From assembly GCA_041484845.1 (NCBI GenBank), contig JBGPIK010000233.1, positions 1 through 10,472 on the forward strand: a stretch of DNA of 10,472 bases. Direction: 5' to 3'. The stretch comes from JBGPIK01 sp041484845 (lineage in GTDB: Bacteria; Desulfobacterota; Binatia; UBA9968). Shown piece after piece: positions 1-6,887 of the stretch (within the stretch, counting starts at the first letter, position 1; every line of letters starts with the position of its first letter). The notes below the pieces were generated by a model, which worked only from the letters and a program-made list of their open reading frames with translations, was not told the DNA's origin and did not search any database. A program made the translations under genes and the position numbers.

Positions 1-33
1 GGGCGCTCTGTCCGTGGCGACGGGTATGAGAGT

Positions 34-98
34 CATTTTGGATTTTGGATTGCGGATTTTGAATTTAATCGAAAATCGTAAATCTAAAATCGAAAATG
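34..98. repeat. AT-rich imperfect inverted repeat in the leader of the first gene
   Basis: Two 27-base arms (34-60 and 72-98) are reverse complements at 22 of 27 positions, around an 11-base loop. Both arms are built from words such as GATTTTGGATT and AAAATCGAAAATG, so the segment is much richer in A and T than the coding DNA around it. Runs of this kind are frequent between genes in many environmental genomes (recollection, not searched). It could fold as RNA or simply be a dispersed intergenic repeat. It lies 97 bases upstream of the binding-protein start. Confidence 0.6.
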
Positions 99-109
99 GA
101 GCGCTTGCA

Positions 110-138
110 TTGACACACCGGGAATCACCGTGGTAAAT
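110..138 (+). promoter_or_regulatory. possible sigma-70 promoter of the first binding protein
   Basis: A perfect -35 hexamer TTGACA (110-115) is followed after 17 bases by GTAAAT (133-138), which matches only three positions of the -10 consensus. It sits between the inverted repeat and the gene and would leave a leader of about 50 bases. The weak -10 makes this tentative. Confidence 0.3.
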
Positions 139-194
139 GCGGCTCAAGTCCGAGTTCCCGGTCTGGAAAGATATCAACTTTTTAGGAGGGGAAT

Positions 195-1193
195 ATGGCA
201 GGCAAAAAGGCAAGTCTCGCAAAATCACCGTGTCAGCTCGTCCTGATCCTCACGCTTGGTATTCTGTTGCCCTCGATCGCCGGAGCGCAGTCCGAAACGG
301 TAAAGCTTGGAGATCTTGCCACAATCTCCAATGCCCCCGTTTATATTGCCATGGAGAAGGGATTCTTCAAGGAGCAGGGGATCGTCACCGAAATTTCTAA
401 TTTCGCGTCCGCGGCCAAGCAAGTTCCCGCTCTTGTCGCGGGCGAGCTGGAGGTTTCGGTCGGCTCGGCCAGCGCGGGCCTCTTTAACGCGGTGGCTCAG
501 CAAGCACCGTTTCGCATCGTCGCGGACAAGGGTCAAACTCGAGAAGGATTCGGCTTTTCGCTTCTCACAGTGCGCAAAGACCTGGTTGACTCGGGGCAAG
601 TCAAGACTTTCAGGGACCTCAAAGGAAAAAAGATCGCCATATTGGCGAAGGGCAACATCCAGCACTACCTCGTGGGCAAGATGGCGGAAGAAGTTGGGCT
701 TACGATCAACGATGTTGACCTCACCTTTCTAGATGCTCCCAACCAGGTTACCGCCTTCGAGACCAAGGCGATCGACGCCGCCTACGCAGTCGAGCCGTGG
801 CCGGCGCGCTTCGCCGAGCGCGGGGTCGCTGTTCGTTTTCGCACGCCGGATCAGGTCAAAGGTCTGGGTCCGGTCCAGATAGGCGTCATCATTTACTCCG
901 GAAAGTTCATCAAAGAGCGCAAGGCGGTTGCGCAACGCTGGATGACTGCCTATCTCAAAGCAGCCGAGTTGTTCCACAGGAACGGCACCAAGGACCCAGA
1001 GATCGCGGCCATTCTGGAGAAGTACACGAAGGTGCCCGCGAAAGTGATTCAGACAGCCATTCCGCCCTATCAAGATCCGAATGGCAGGCCGCTCGTGGAA
1101 AACCTGGCGGATCAAGCCCAGTGGTTCGTCCGCAATGGGATGCAGCAGAAAATTAACATCGACAATGCCCTGGATCTAAGTTTTTTGAAATGA
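195..1193 (+). CDS. NitT/TauT-family (NMT1/THI5-like) ABC transporter substrate-binding protein
   Basis: A secreted binding protein of 332 residues, a usual length for the SsuA/TauA/THI5-like group. Residues 1-32 form a signal peptide: lysines near the start, the hydrophobic core LVLILTLGILLPSIAG, and a signal-peptidase I site after AGA before QS. The mature start VKLGDLATISNAPVYIAMEKG followed by FFKEQG is the family signature, in which the ligand pocket is approached through the 'xxxPxYIAxekGFF' segment. The later stretches VAGELEVSVGSASAG and LKGKKIAI also fit. A very strong ribosome site AGGAGGGG (184-191) fixes the ATG. No permease or ATPase gene is in the window, so the ligand and its transporter are unknown. 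The same strand carries a UbiD-type decarboxylase 298 bases downstream, which suggests but does not show a shared substrate. Confidence 0.9.
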   Translation: MAGKKASLAKSPCQLVLILTLGILLPSIAGAQSETVKLGDLATISNAPVYIAMEKGFFKEQGIVTEISNFASAAKQVPALVAGELEVSVGSASAGLFNAVAQQAPFRIVADKGQTREGFGFSLLTVRKDLVDSGQVKTFRDLKGKKIAILAKGNIQHYLVGKMAEEVGLTINDVDLTFLDAPNQVTAFETKAIDAAYAVEPWPARFAERGVAVRFRTPDQVKGLGPVQIGVIIYSGKFIKERKAVAQRWMTAYLKAAELFHRNGTKDPEIAAILEKYTKVPAKVIQTAIPPYQDPNGRPLVENLADQAQWFVRNGMQQKINIDNALDLSFLK

Positions 1194-1275
1194 CAGGCAA
1201 CAAGGTTTTGGATCGATTGCAGTTGCTTGACGGACTTCTTCTTCGTCCCCCACCTCTGTCCTCCCCTGGATACGT

Positions 1276-1400
1276 GACTGTGTCGCAATGTCATTCTGAG
1301 GCGAAGCCGAAGAATCTCGTATTCGTAAGACCCTGAAAATGCGAGATGCTTCGCCCTGCTCAGCATGACATCAAGAGGTTGCGCCGATTGCGACACAGTC
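1276..1400. repeat. 125-base hairpin-forming, MITE-like repeat element
   Basis: The ends are exact inverted repeats: the 14-mer GACTGTGTCGCAAT (1276-1289) is the reverse complement of ATTGCGACACAGTC (1387-1400). Inside, the left arm TGTCATTCTGAGGCGAAGC continues towards AATCTCG. The right arm read backwards gives TGTCATGCTGAGCAGGGCG and then AAGCATCTCGC, so nearly the whole unit can fold into one long imperfect hairpin. Words of the type TGTCATTCTGAGCGAAGCG are known to me as a dispersed intergenic repeat in many unrelated environmental genomes (recollection). It has no coding capacity and no obvious target-site duplication. It could act as a terminator or RNA-stability element between the two genes. 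Confidence 0.7.
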
Positions 1401-1425
1401 CCTAGGGGGGAGGATGAAGGAGGGG

Positions 1426-1470
1426 GAACGACTTGAACCGCTTGAACGTTTTGAACGATTTGAACTCTTC
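1426..1470 (+). repeat. five-copy 9-base tandem repeat just upstream of the decarboxylase
   Basis: Five consecutive 9-base units start with GAAC: GAACGACTT, GAACCGCTT, GAACGTTTT, GAACGATTT and GAACTCTTC. Nine bases are three codons, so the array stays in frame with the decarboxylase and would read as an E/R/L/F-rich stretch if translation began at ATG 1414. I place the true start after the array, at 1492, so I treat this as a leader repeat. Confidence 0.7.
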
Positions 1471-1491
1471 GCAGGCTATGAAGGAAATACC

Positions 1492-2871
1492 ATGGCGAAA
1501 GACCTGAGAGAATTCTTAAAGGAAGTCGAGACCGAGGAGCCGGATCAAGTGCTTCGTGTGACGCGCGAGGTTGATCCGCATTTCGAAGTGACCGGCGTTC
1601 TCGCCAGATTGGAAAAGGAGCGAAAGTTTCCAATCGTCATCTTCGAAAAGGTTAGAGGCTCGACTTTACCGGTCGTGACGAATGTTCATGCGGACGCCCG
1701 GCGCTTGTTTCGAGCGATCGGGCTGAAAGACGGAACGCTTCCGGAATTCATCCGCGAATATTCCGCCCGCGAGGACTCTCCCAAGCCTCCTGTCATCGTC
1801 AAAGAAGCCCCCGTGCAAGAGGTGGTGCTTACCGGGAAGGATGTAGACGTAACCCGCCTGCCCATTCTGACTTACCATGAGAAGGACGCCGGCCGTTACA
1901 TAACCGCAGGATTCGGCATCATGCGCGACCCGGACTCGGGCGTGCGCAATGCCGGCATTTATCGTCTCATGGTTCATTCTCCCGATACTTTTGGCATCCA
2001 GCTCTCCGAAACCGCCCACGGCCACTATATTTGGCAAACTTACGAGCGGCAAAATCGACCCACGCCTATGGCCGTGGCGATTGGCCATCACCCGGCGTTT
2101 TACCTGGGCTGCCTTTCATTTACTTCTCTGGAGACGGACGAATTTTCCGTCGCGGGCGGAATTATGGGCGAGCCCGTGAGGCTGGTGCCTTGCCGGACTT
2201 TGGATTTGGAAGTACCGGCCGACGCTGAAATCGTGCTCGAATGCGAAATCCTTCCCAAGCAGCGCAAAAGCGAAGCCCCCTTCGGCGAGTATCCGGGGAC
2301 TTACGGACCGCAGCGCAACAACCCGATCGTGCAAGTCAAAGCGATCACCATGCGCCGCAACGCGTTGTACCAATCGAGTTTCGTCGGTCACGCCGATAAT
2401 CTTCTGCTCTCGGGCATCGTTCGCTCCACGACCATCATGAAGACCGTAAAGATGGCATCGCCCAAGGTGCGGGCGGTCCATGTGCCTGCGTCGGGCAGGT
2501 GCCGTTTCATATGTTACTTATCGATAGAGAAGATCATCGAAGGCGAACCCAAAAATGCCGCCATGGCGGCGTTCGCTGCGGACCCGTTTCTCAAATACGT
2601 TGTGGTGGTCGACCAAGACGTTAATATTCTCAACGACGAGGAAGTGCTGCACGCCATCGCCACGCGCGTGCGCGCCGACACCGACACTTTCATGGTAACG
2701 TACGCCAAAGGTTCGCCGCTGGATCCCGCATCTTATGATCCGGCGGGCGGATCTCATCTAGTCACCAAAATGGGAATCGATGCCACCCGCAAATCGAACT
2801 ATCCGGAAGAGATCAAAGTCCCGGGATCGGACGACATCAGACTCGAAGATTACTTCCCCGGCTGGCGCTAA
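1492..2871 (+). CDS. UbiD family decarboxylase (prenylated-FMN dependent)
   Basis: A predicted cytosolic (de)carboxylase of 459 residues that uses prenylated FMN, with the length usual for UbiD/Fdc1 proteins. Numbering from the chosen start, N153, H176 and E227 correspond to the metal and cofactor ligands. R158, E261 and E266 correspond to the Arg-Glu-Glu catalytic set: RNAGIYR holds N153 and R158, AHGHY holds H176, and EAPFGE holds both glutamates with the Fdc1 spacing. All are intact, so it should be active if prenylated FMN is supplied. No UbiX-like prenyltransferase gene is in the window. ATG 1492 is preferred because AAGGA (1481-1485) precedes it at 6 bases and MAKDLREFLKEVE is a typical start; an upstream in-frame ATG at 1414 would add 26 repeat-encoded residues. 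Known substrates of the family are aromatic, polyaromatic or unsaturated acids; which applies here cannot be read from sequence. Confidence 0.93.
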   Translation: MAKDLREFLKEVETEEPDQVLRVTREVDPHFEVTGVLARLEKERKFPIVIFEKVRGSTLPVVTNVHADARRLFRAIGLKDGTLPEFIREYSAREDSPKPPVIVKEAPVQEVVLTGKDVDVTRLPILTYHEKDAGRYITAGFGIMRDPDSGVRNAGIYRLMVHSPDTFGIQLSETAHGHYIWQTYERQNRPTPMAVAIGHHPAFYLGCLSFTSLETDEFSVAGGIMGEPVRLVPCRTLDLEVPADAEIVLECEILPKQRKSEAPFGEYPGTYGPQRNNPIVQVKAITMRRNALYQSSFVGHADNLLLSGIVRSTTIMKTVKMASPKVRAVHVPASGRCRFICYLSIEKIIEGEPKNAAMAAFAADPFLKYVVVVDQDVNILNDEEVLHAIATRVRADTDTFMVTYAKGSPLDPASYDPAGGSHLVTKMGIDATRKSNYPEEIKVPGSDDIRLEDYFPGWR

Positions 2872-2931
2872 GAAGGACTGAGCCTGACAGAAAAAATCCT
2901 GAGTAACGAGTACTGGCTTCGCATCCGCGAC

Positions 2932-3915
2932 TCAGCACTCCCGTCGCAGCGATGGCATGACTTCGCGCGTGAAAAGGTCCAGAGACCTTTGACAGGCTTC
3001 ACGTGGAATCCCCGGAACCGAGAATCGGCACACGAGATTTTTGGCGCCCAACTCGCTGCGAAAGCGAATGATTTCCTTCACGCAGGTGGCCGGGTCGCCG
3101 AAAATAATCCGGTCTTCGGCGAGACGTTCAATCGTGAGGGGCCCGGCGGGCCGCTTGACGACCGGGTGGGGCCAACGGAAGTACATCCTTTCAAACGCTT
3201 GGATAAAAGGCTCTCCCGCCGCGCTGATCGCCTCTTTCGTGCTGCTCGCCACGAAAACGTAGCGGAACAAGGCAACCTGCCCTGCGCCTTTTCCAATCTC
3301 CCGACACGCTTTTTCATAAAGGCGGGCGCAGGGTGCGATCTCGTTGAGATTGGCCGACGGCCCCACAAACCACGCGTCCCCCAAGCGCGCTGCGCGGCGA
3401 ATCGCCGGCTCCGCCCAGGCGCCGAACCAGATCGGCGGTCTCGGCCGTTGCACCGGACGGGGCGCGATTGTGGCATGCTCCACCTGGTAGTGCTGTCCGC
3501 GATGAGTGACATTCTCCTCAGTCCAGAGCCGGTGCAGAAGCGAAGCGCTCTCCTCCAGTCTGCTGCCGCGTTCTTTGAGCGAGCAACCAAAGGCGGCAAA
3601 TTCTTCCGGAGCGTAGCCGGCGCCCACGCCCAGGATCAAGCGACCGCCGGAAATCACATCGACCATCGCTCCTTCTTCAGCCACCATTACAGGATGGTAA
3701 AGAGGGAGCAAGAGAACGCCGGTGCCCAAGCCGATAGAGCGTGTCCGGCTCGCGACTGCGGCAAGCCCGATGAGCGGCGCCGGATACAGGACCGGATTGT
3801 TGTGGTGCTCACCGAGCCAGATCGAGTCGAATCCAGCGGCTTCGGCGCGCTCGCATTCCCGTAAGGTCTCCTCAAAGCTCGCCTGTCCTTGGAGAGGGCT
3901 CAGCCCGATTTTCAT
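2932..3915 (-). CDS. LLM-class flavin-dependent oxidoreductase (bacterial luciferase-like monooxygenase)
   Basis: A 327-residue cytosolic enzyme of the luciferase-like superfamily, which uses reduced FMN or F420 to oxidise organic substrates. Visible signatures are AGFDSIWLGEHHNN (27-40), the strand and loop LLPLYHPVMVAEE (69-81), and SGGRLILGVGAGYAPEEFAAFG (89-110, an FMN-site region common to the family). The C-terminal GDPATCVKEI motif is also typical. The ATG at 3915 is chosen because homology begins at MKIGLSPL; an open frame continues 42 codons upstream, but that stretch is out-of-frame peroxiredoxin sequence. The start lies 22 bases after the stop codon of a broken peroxiredoxin gene, and its GGGG ribosome-site candidate appears to be leftover peroxiredoxin coding DNA. 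It converges on the UbiD-type gene with 60 bases between stops. Cofactor preference and substrate are unresolved. Confidence 0.9.
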   Translation of the reverse strand: MKIGLSPLQGQASFEETLRECERAEAAGFDSIWLGEHHNNPVLYPAPLIGLAAVASRTRSIGLGTGVLLLPLYHPVMVAEEGAMVDVISGGRLILGVGAGYAPEEFAAFGCSLKERGSRLEESASLLHRLWTEENVTHRGQHYQVEHATIAPRPVQRPRPPIWFGAWAEPAIRRAARLGDAWFVGPSANLNEIAPCARLYEKACREIGKGAGQVALFRYVFVASSTKEAISAAGEPFIQAFERMYFRWPHPVVKRPAGPLTIERLAEDRIIFGDPATCVKEIIRFRSELGAKNLVCRFSVPGIPREACQRSLDLFTREVMPSLRREC

Positions 3916-3937
3916 AATGCACCCCGCGCTTGTCGAA

Positions 3938-4111
3938 TTACGGCTTGATCTTCTCGACGTATCCCAGCTCCGTCGCGCAAACAGGTGTGTAGTCCTGGGG
4001 GTGCGAAAACAGGATCGCCCAGCGGTTGCCGATCCAATCATAGAAATTGATCTTACCCTCAGTGGTCTCGGCCGAAAAGTCCGGCGCTACATCACCTAAT
4101 CGAAGAACCAT
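3938..4111 (-). pseudogene. truncated 1-Cys-type peroxiredoxin (AhpC/TSA family), N-terminal 57 codons
   Basis: From the ATG at 4111 the minus strand encodes 57 residues and then TAA. The peptide starts MVLRLGDVAPDFSAETTEGK and contains HPQDYTPVCATELGYV, the PxxxTxxC active-site motif with the peroxidatic cysteine at residue 45. Full peroxiredoxins of the Prx6/1-Cys type have about 200-220 residues, so roughly three quarters is missing. The stop falls where family members have KPEFDKRGV: here the reading is KP, stop, FDKRGV, which points to a GAA to TAA change. Homology continues for about seven codons past the stop and ends at the monooxygenase start, so a deletion also removed the rest. A short peptide could still be made and could couple translation to the next gene, but it could not fold as a peroxiredoxin. 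Confidence 0.8.
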
Positions 4112-4343
4112 GGCTAATTCTCTTTTCAGCGCAATTTTGGGATCAATTGACCGCTATCGCGATTCCAATCGTTCGTCATGTCAGGATGAGACCAACGATT
4201 CCTAAGAAACTGAGTCGCGGGCTTCATATTGACCGAGCGGCTGCCTCCGGGGTAGTCTCTCAAGCAGAACTTGAAGTCGCGGCCAGGCCTGACTCCGCCA
4301 ACACATGCAACCGCCATATCTCAACCGAGGGAGGCAATATTTC
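4112..4343. other. intergenic region between divergent genes
   Basis: This 232-base stretch separates the minus-strand peroxiredoxin remnant from the plus-strand binding protein, so it should hold promoters for both. I cannot identify a convincing -35/-10 pair in either direction. A 7-base inverted repeat, AATCGTT (4167-4173) and AACGATT (4194-4200), with CGATTCC beside each arm, is the only symmetrical structure seen. A 63-codon open frame on the minus strand (4317-4126) resembles nothing I know. Confidence 0.4.
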
Positions 4344-5417
4344 GTGGTTCGACTCATTAAAGCCGTCTTTATTTTAGCCAGCGCCGCGTCTTGTCTAGTT
4401 TGCCCAACCGGTGGTTTTGCCGCCAGCCCGCCGCTGTCCGTTTCTCAATCGGCTCTGTACCAAGGAGCCGATCGAGAACGAATTCTAATCGAGGGAGCAA
4501 AACGAGAGGGGCAGCTCACTTTATATACCTCGCACACCTGGTTTCGGACTTTCGTGAAAGATTTTGAGAAGAAGTATCCTTTCATCAAAGTTTCTGAATG
4601 GCGCAACGACTCCAAGAACGTCCTTAGGAAAGTGCTGGAAGAAACCAAATCGGGTCGCGTCCTGGTCGACGTCGTTGAAACGACTGCCGACGGCATGGGA
4701 ATCATAAAACGGGAGGGGCTATTTCAAGAGTACTATTCCCCGGAAGCACGCAACTATCCCAACGAACTTAAACCGCGAGGGAAAAACGGCTTCTTCTATC
4801 TACCGGACCGGGAAACCTACGACGGCTTGGGTTTCAACACCAAGCTTATTCCGCCGGCAAATGCTCCAGCAAGCCTCAAAGATCTTTTGGATCCAAGATG
4901 GAAGGGCAAGATGGCGATAACCAGCACGTCGACTGGAGTGCGGTGGGTCGGAAATGCGCTGGAGGCTTTGGGACGCGAATATCTGGACAAGCTGTCTGAA
5001 CAGGAAGTGAGCGTCCAAGATATGGCGCCGGCGGCTTTGATCAATTTGATCGGATCCGGCGAGATCCCCATGTCGCCAACGATTCTGGATGCCAACGTCA
5101 CCATCGCAAAACAAAAAGGATCTCCCGTCGAATGGCGTCCCCTGGAGCCCGTAGTCACAACCGTCGGGTCTGCCGGGTTTATGACCAGGGCGCCCAACCC
5201 CCATACCTCACTTCTTTTTATCGACTTCCTTCTTTCCAAGGACGGACAACGGCTGATGATGAAAGGCGGACTGTGGTCGCCGCGCGAAGATATCGGCACA
5301 GTAGAGCAAAAATTCAAAAAAACCTACCTTGACGAGAAGTACTCGTTGGAAGAGATCGAGGCCAAATTCACCCAATGGGAAAATCTGTTGCGCCAACTCT
5401 TTATCCGGAGAAGGTAG
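4344..5417 (+). CDS. extracellular solute-binding protein, iron(III)/COG1840-like type
   Basis: A secreted protein of 357 residues. I choose the GTG at 4344 because GGGAGG (4329-4334) lies 9 bases upstream and the protein then opens with a normal signal peptide: VVRLIKAVFILASAASCL, ending near GGFA before ASPP. An ATG at 4305 would add 13 residues with no good ribosome site. The mature part has the layout of the FbpA/AfuA-like and spermidine/iron-binding group: ILIEGAKREGQLTLYTS, then FEKKYPFIKV, VDVVET, YDGLGFNTKL, LLDPRWKGKMAI, and a C-terminal LLFIDFLLSKDGQRLM. I see no clear tyrosine pair of the iron-binding FbpA type, so the ligand may be another anion or a metal complex. No permease gene follows. 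The next reading frame looks like a stub of a different binding protein. Confidence 0.88.
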   Translation: MVRLIKAVFILASAASCLVCPTGGFAASPPLSVSQSALYQGADRERILIEGAKREGQLTLYTSHTWFRTFVKDFEKKYPFIKVSEWRNDSKNVLRKVLEETKSGRVLVDVVETTADGMGIIKREGLFQEYYSPEARNYPNELKPRGKNGFFYLPDRETYDGLGFNTKLIPPANAPASLKDLLDPRWKGKMAITSTSTGVRWVGNALEALGREYLDKLSEQEVSVQDMAPAALINLIGSGEIPMSPTILDANVTIAKQKGSPVEWRPLEPVVTTVGSAGFMTRAPNPHTSLLFIDFLLSKDGQRLMMKGGLWSPREDIGTVEQKFKKTYLDEKYSLEEIEAKFTQWENLLRQLFIRRR

Positions 5418-5437
5418 CTTTTTGATACGGGCCTTTC

Positions 5438-5662
5438 GTGACCGCAAAAATAAGCGGCGGGCGTACCCTAGCGCTAATAATCGATAATCAATGGCTGGGA
5501 TGGGTTGCCGCGCAAAGGAGTGCGCACGTGCAGCGCCTACTGAAAATGCAGAATCCGCGTATCGCCGAGGTCAATATCGATGATATTGTCGATAACCGCT
5601 TCATTCGCAAATTAGATGAGAGCGGTTTTTTCGACCGAATCTATGATAGCGCCGGACGCTGA
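5438..5662 (+). pseudogene. C-terminal stub of an ABC transporter substrate-binding protein
   Basis: An open frame of 74 codons starts at a GTG with no good ribosome site. Its last half, QNPRIAEVNIDDIVDNRF followed by IRKLDESGFFDRIY, looks like the C-terminal end of NMT1/THI5-like binding proteins, which often finish with a 'DDxxDnRFvkeLeksGFid' segment (family knowledge from memory). The first 30 or so residues show no such match and no signal peptide, so I read this as the 3' end of a deleted binding-protein gene joined to unrelated DNA, 20 bases after the preceding intact gene. It could instead be a genuine small protein. Confidence 0.45.
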
Positions 5663-5906
5663 TCGCATGTGCGGCACGAACAATTATGAATCAATGCTAA
5701 GTAAATAAGTCAGGATTTGAACCCTGCTGGAGGCGGGATGCGGCTACGTGATGGTGGCGCGCGAGTATCGCAACATCAAGGCACGCGCCCGAGCTTGCCA
5801 CTTCCAAGCGCTCGACAACGGCTGGCAGGTCGCCGAGTCAGTCGGATCCCCCGCACATTAGCCAGCCGGCAAAACGTGCTCCCGAACCGCCGCGAACCGC
5901 CTCGCT
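5663..5906. other. gap with one possible short open frame
   Basis: No gene is recognised in this stretch. The best coding-like piece on the plus strand is ATG 5751 to TAG 5861, 36 codons, starting MVAREYRNIKARARACHFQA and ending GSPAH. GGAGGCGGG (5729-5737) lies 13 bases upstream, too far to be convincing, and the frame continues upstream to about 5721 without a start. It may be the end of a lost gene. I do not recognise the family. Confidence 0.25.
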
Positions 5907-6281
5907 TCACTCGGATATTAGCCCCGCGATATCGCGAATAATCGTGTCCAGGCGCCTGTTTGCTATCACGCGCTCCGGATAGCGTCTTCCGCTTTCCTTC
6001 GCGTTACGGCTCTCGTTGAACAAGCGAATGATTTCGATCTTGCGCCATTTCCCCATTGGAAACGCGGGAGCCATGATCATTTCCTCCGGGAGGAGCATCC
6101 AGCTCTCTCCAGTTGCATCAACCAACCGGACTTTTCTCTCCGTAGTAAGGTCCACACCAGCAAGACAGCGTTGCAAGGCAGTGGGCGATTCGGCGGCGAC
6201 GAGATAACCGTTAAGGTCGCAGATCATTGGGAATCTCGGTCTGCGAAAAGCATAGGTGATAGGATTCATTTTAGACGTCAT
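5907..6281 (-). CDS. hypothetical protein, 124 residues
   Basis: I do not recognise this protein. It has no signal peptide or membrane segment. The N-terminal half, MICDLNGYLVAAESPTALQR followed by CLAGVDLTTERKVRLVDATG, has alternating strand-like stretches. The middle carries WMLLPEEMIMAPAF and the C-terminal third is charged and probably helical (IEIIRLFNESRN to IIRDIAGLISE). Residue use looks like a real soluble protein. GGAG lies 10 bases before the ATG at 6281; a second ATG at 6269 (MNPITYAF) is an alternative start. It lies 162 bases beyond the end of the VapC-type toxin on the same strand, so it may be read with it. The gap contains only a plus-strand PIN-like stub. Confidence 0.6.
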   Translation of the reverse strand: MTSKMNPITYAFRRPRFPMICDLNGYLVAAESPTALQRCLAGVDLTTERKVRLVDATGESWMLLPEEMIMAPAFPMGKWRKIEIIRLFNESRNAKESGRRYPERVIANRRLDTIIRDIAGLISE

Positions 6282-6394
6282 TGCTCCCCGTCTCCATCGC
6301 CCTATCTATCGCGCCGACATCACCGTCCCGTAGTCCTCTTTCATATTTGCGCTCTTATCACCAAACCCGGCCTGTCCCGTTTCCGTCTCCCCCT

Positions 6395-6439
6395 TTGACC
6401 GGGAAGATCGTCGTTGACACTTCAGTTCTCACAACCTAG
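6395..6439 (+). pseudogene. possible N-terminal stub of a PIN-domain protein
   Basis: A TTG-started frame of 14 codons reads LTGKIVVDTSVLTT before a TAG. The pattern of a hydrophobic strand then D-T-S-x-L is how PIN-domain nucleases begin, with the aspartate a metal ligand. It stops at once and ends four bases from the intact toxin gene on the opposite strand. The match is short, so chance cannot be excluded. Confidence 0.25.
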
Positions 6440-6443
6440 AGCT

Positions 6444-6887
6444 TCATTGGCCGACCCAAACGACATCCAATCCTACGTGCCCCGCAGCTTCTCGCTGCCG
6501 CGTATCTCCAGTGATAAAAGGAATGTACGTTCCGGAAGCCGTTTGGAATGTCACCAGTGAAGCCACGTGGATAGCGTCCAATGTTTTAATCGACACACTT
6601 CCCTGAACGATCTGTTCAGCCCTGTTCAAGATCATCGGACCGACCTCCACCAACTCCCACCGTGTTCGATCACGTTGAATCCTACGCAGCAGCGCCGTGA
6701 AGATCTCTCCAGACAAGTCACCGGCTAGTCTGCGTCTAGCTAAGCCAGACAGCAATTCCACCGGAGTTATCGTCGAAGACAGGAAGTCATGGCGACGCAG
6801 CAATTTCCTAACCTGGAGAGAGCCCGCTTCGCTAACGTATCGCTTTACCAAGGCGCTGGTATCAAAATAAGCCCAAGTCGCTGCCAT
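6444..6887 (-). CDS. type II toxin, VapC-like PIN-domain ribonuclease
   Basis: A 147-residue protein of the PIN-domain family; VapC toxins are Mg-dependent RNases that cut tRNA or rRNA. The four acidic metal ligands are present: D9 in YFDTSALVKRY, E44 in ITPVELLSG, D104 in TLDAIHVAS and D128 in FITGDTRQ. This is the normal order, and the length is usual for the family. The start ATG overlaps the antitoxin stop by one base (TAATG), with GAGG just upstream, so translation is coupled to the antitoxin. Nothing suggests inactivation. It would be kept in check by the Phd/YefM-type antitoxin encoded before it. The target RNA cannot be inferred. Confidence 0.88.
   Translation of the reverse strand: MAATWAYFDTSALVKRYVSEAGSLQVRKLLRRHDFLSSTITPVELLSGLARRRLAGDLSGEIFTALLRRIQRDRTRWELVEVGPMILNRAEQIVQGSVSIKTLDAIHVASLVTFQTASGTYIPFITGDTRQREAAGHVGLDVVWVGQ

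Noticed and set aside
1414..1491. Upstream start for the UbiD-type protein adding 26 residues
   Set aside because: The added residues come from the 9-base repeat, and ATG 1492 has a well-placed AAGGA and a family-typical start.
2899..2935. CTGAGT/ACTCAG inverted repeat between the convergent UbiD and monooxygenase genes as a shared terminator
   Set aside because: Six-base stem with a 25-base loop and no T run on either strand; too weak for an intrinsic terminator.
2989..3864. Long 291-codon plus-strand open frame
   Set aside because: It is the exact antisense of the luciferase-like monooxygenase and shows shadow composition with no family signature.
3916..4041. 42-codon N-terminal extension of the luciferase-like monooxygenase
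   Set aside because: This DNA encodes the peroxiredoxin fragment in another frame; the extension has arginine/serine-rich shadow composition and no family match.
5711..5726. GGTTCAAATCC on the minus strand, a tRNA T-loop-like word that could mark a tRNA end or attachment site
   Set aside because: In the T-arm register only two or three stem pairs form, no acceptor stem or anticodon arm is present on either side, and no second copy was seen as an attachment repeat.
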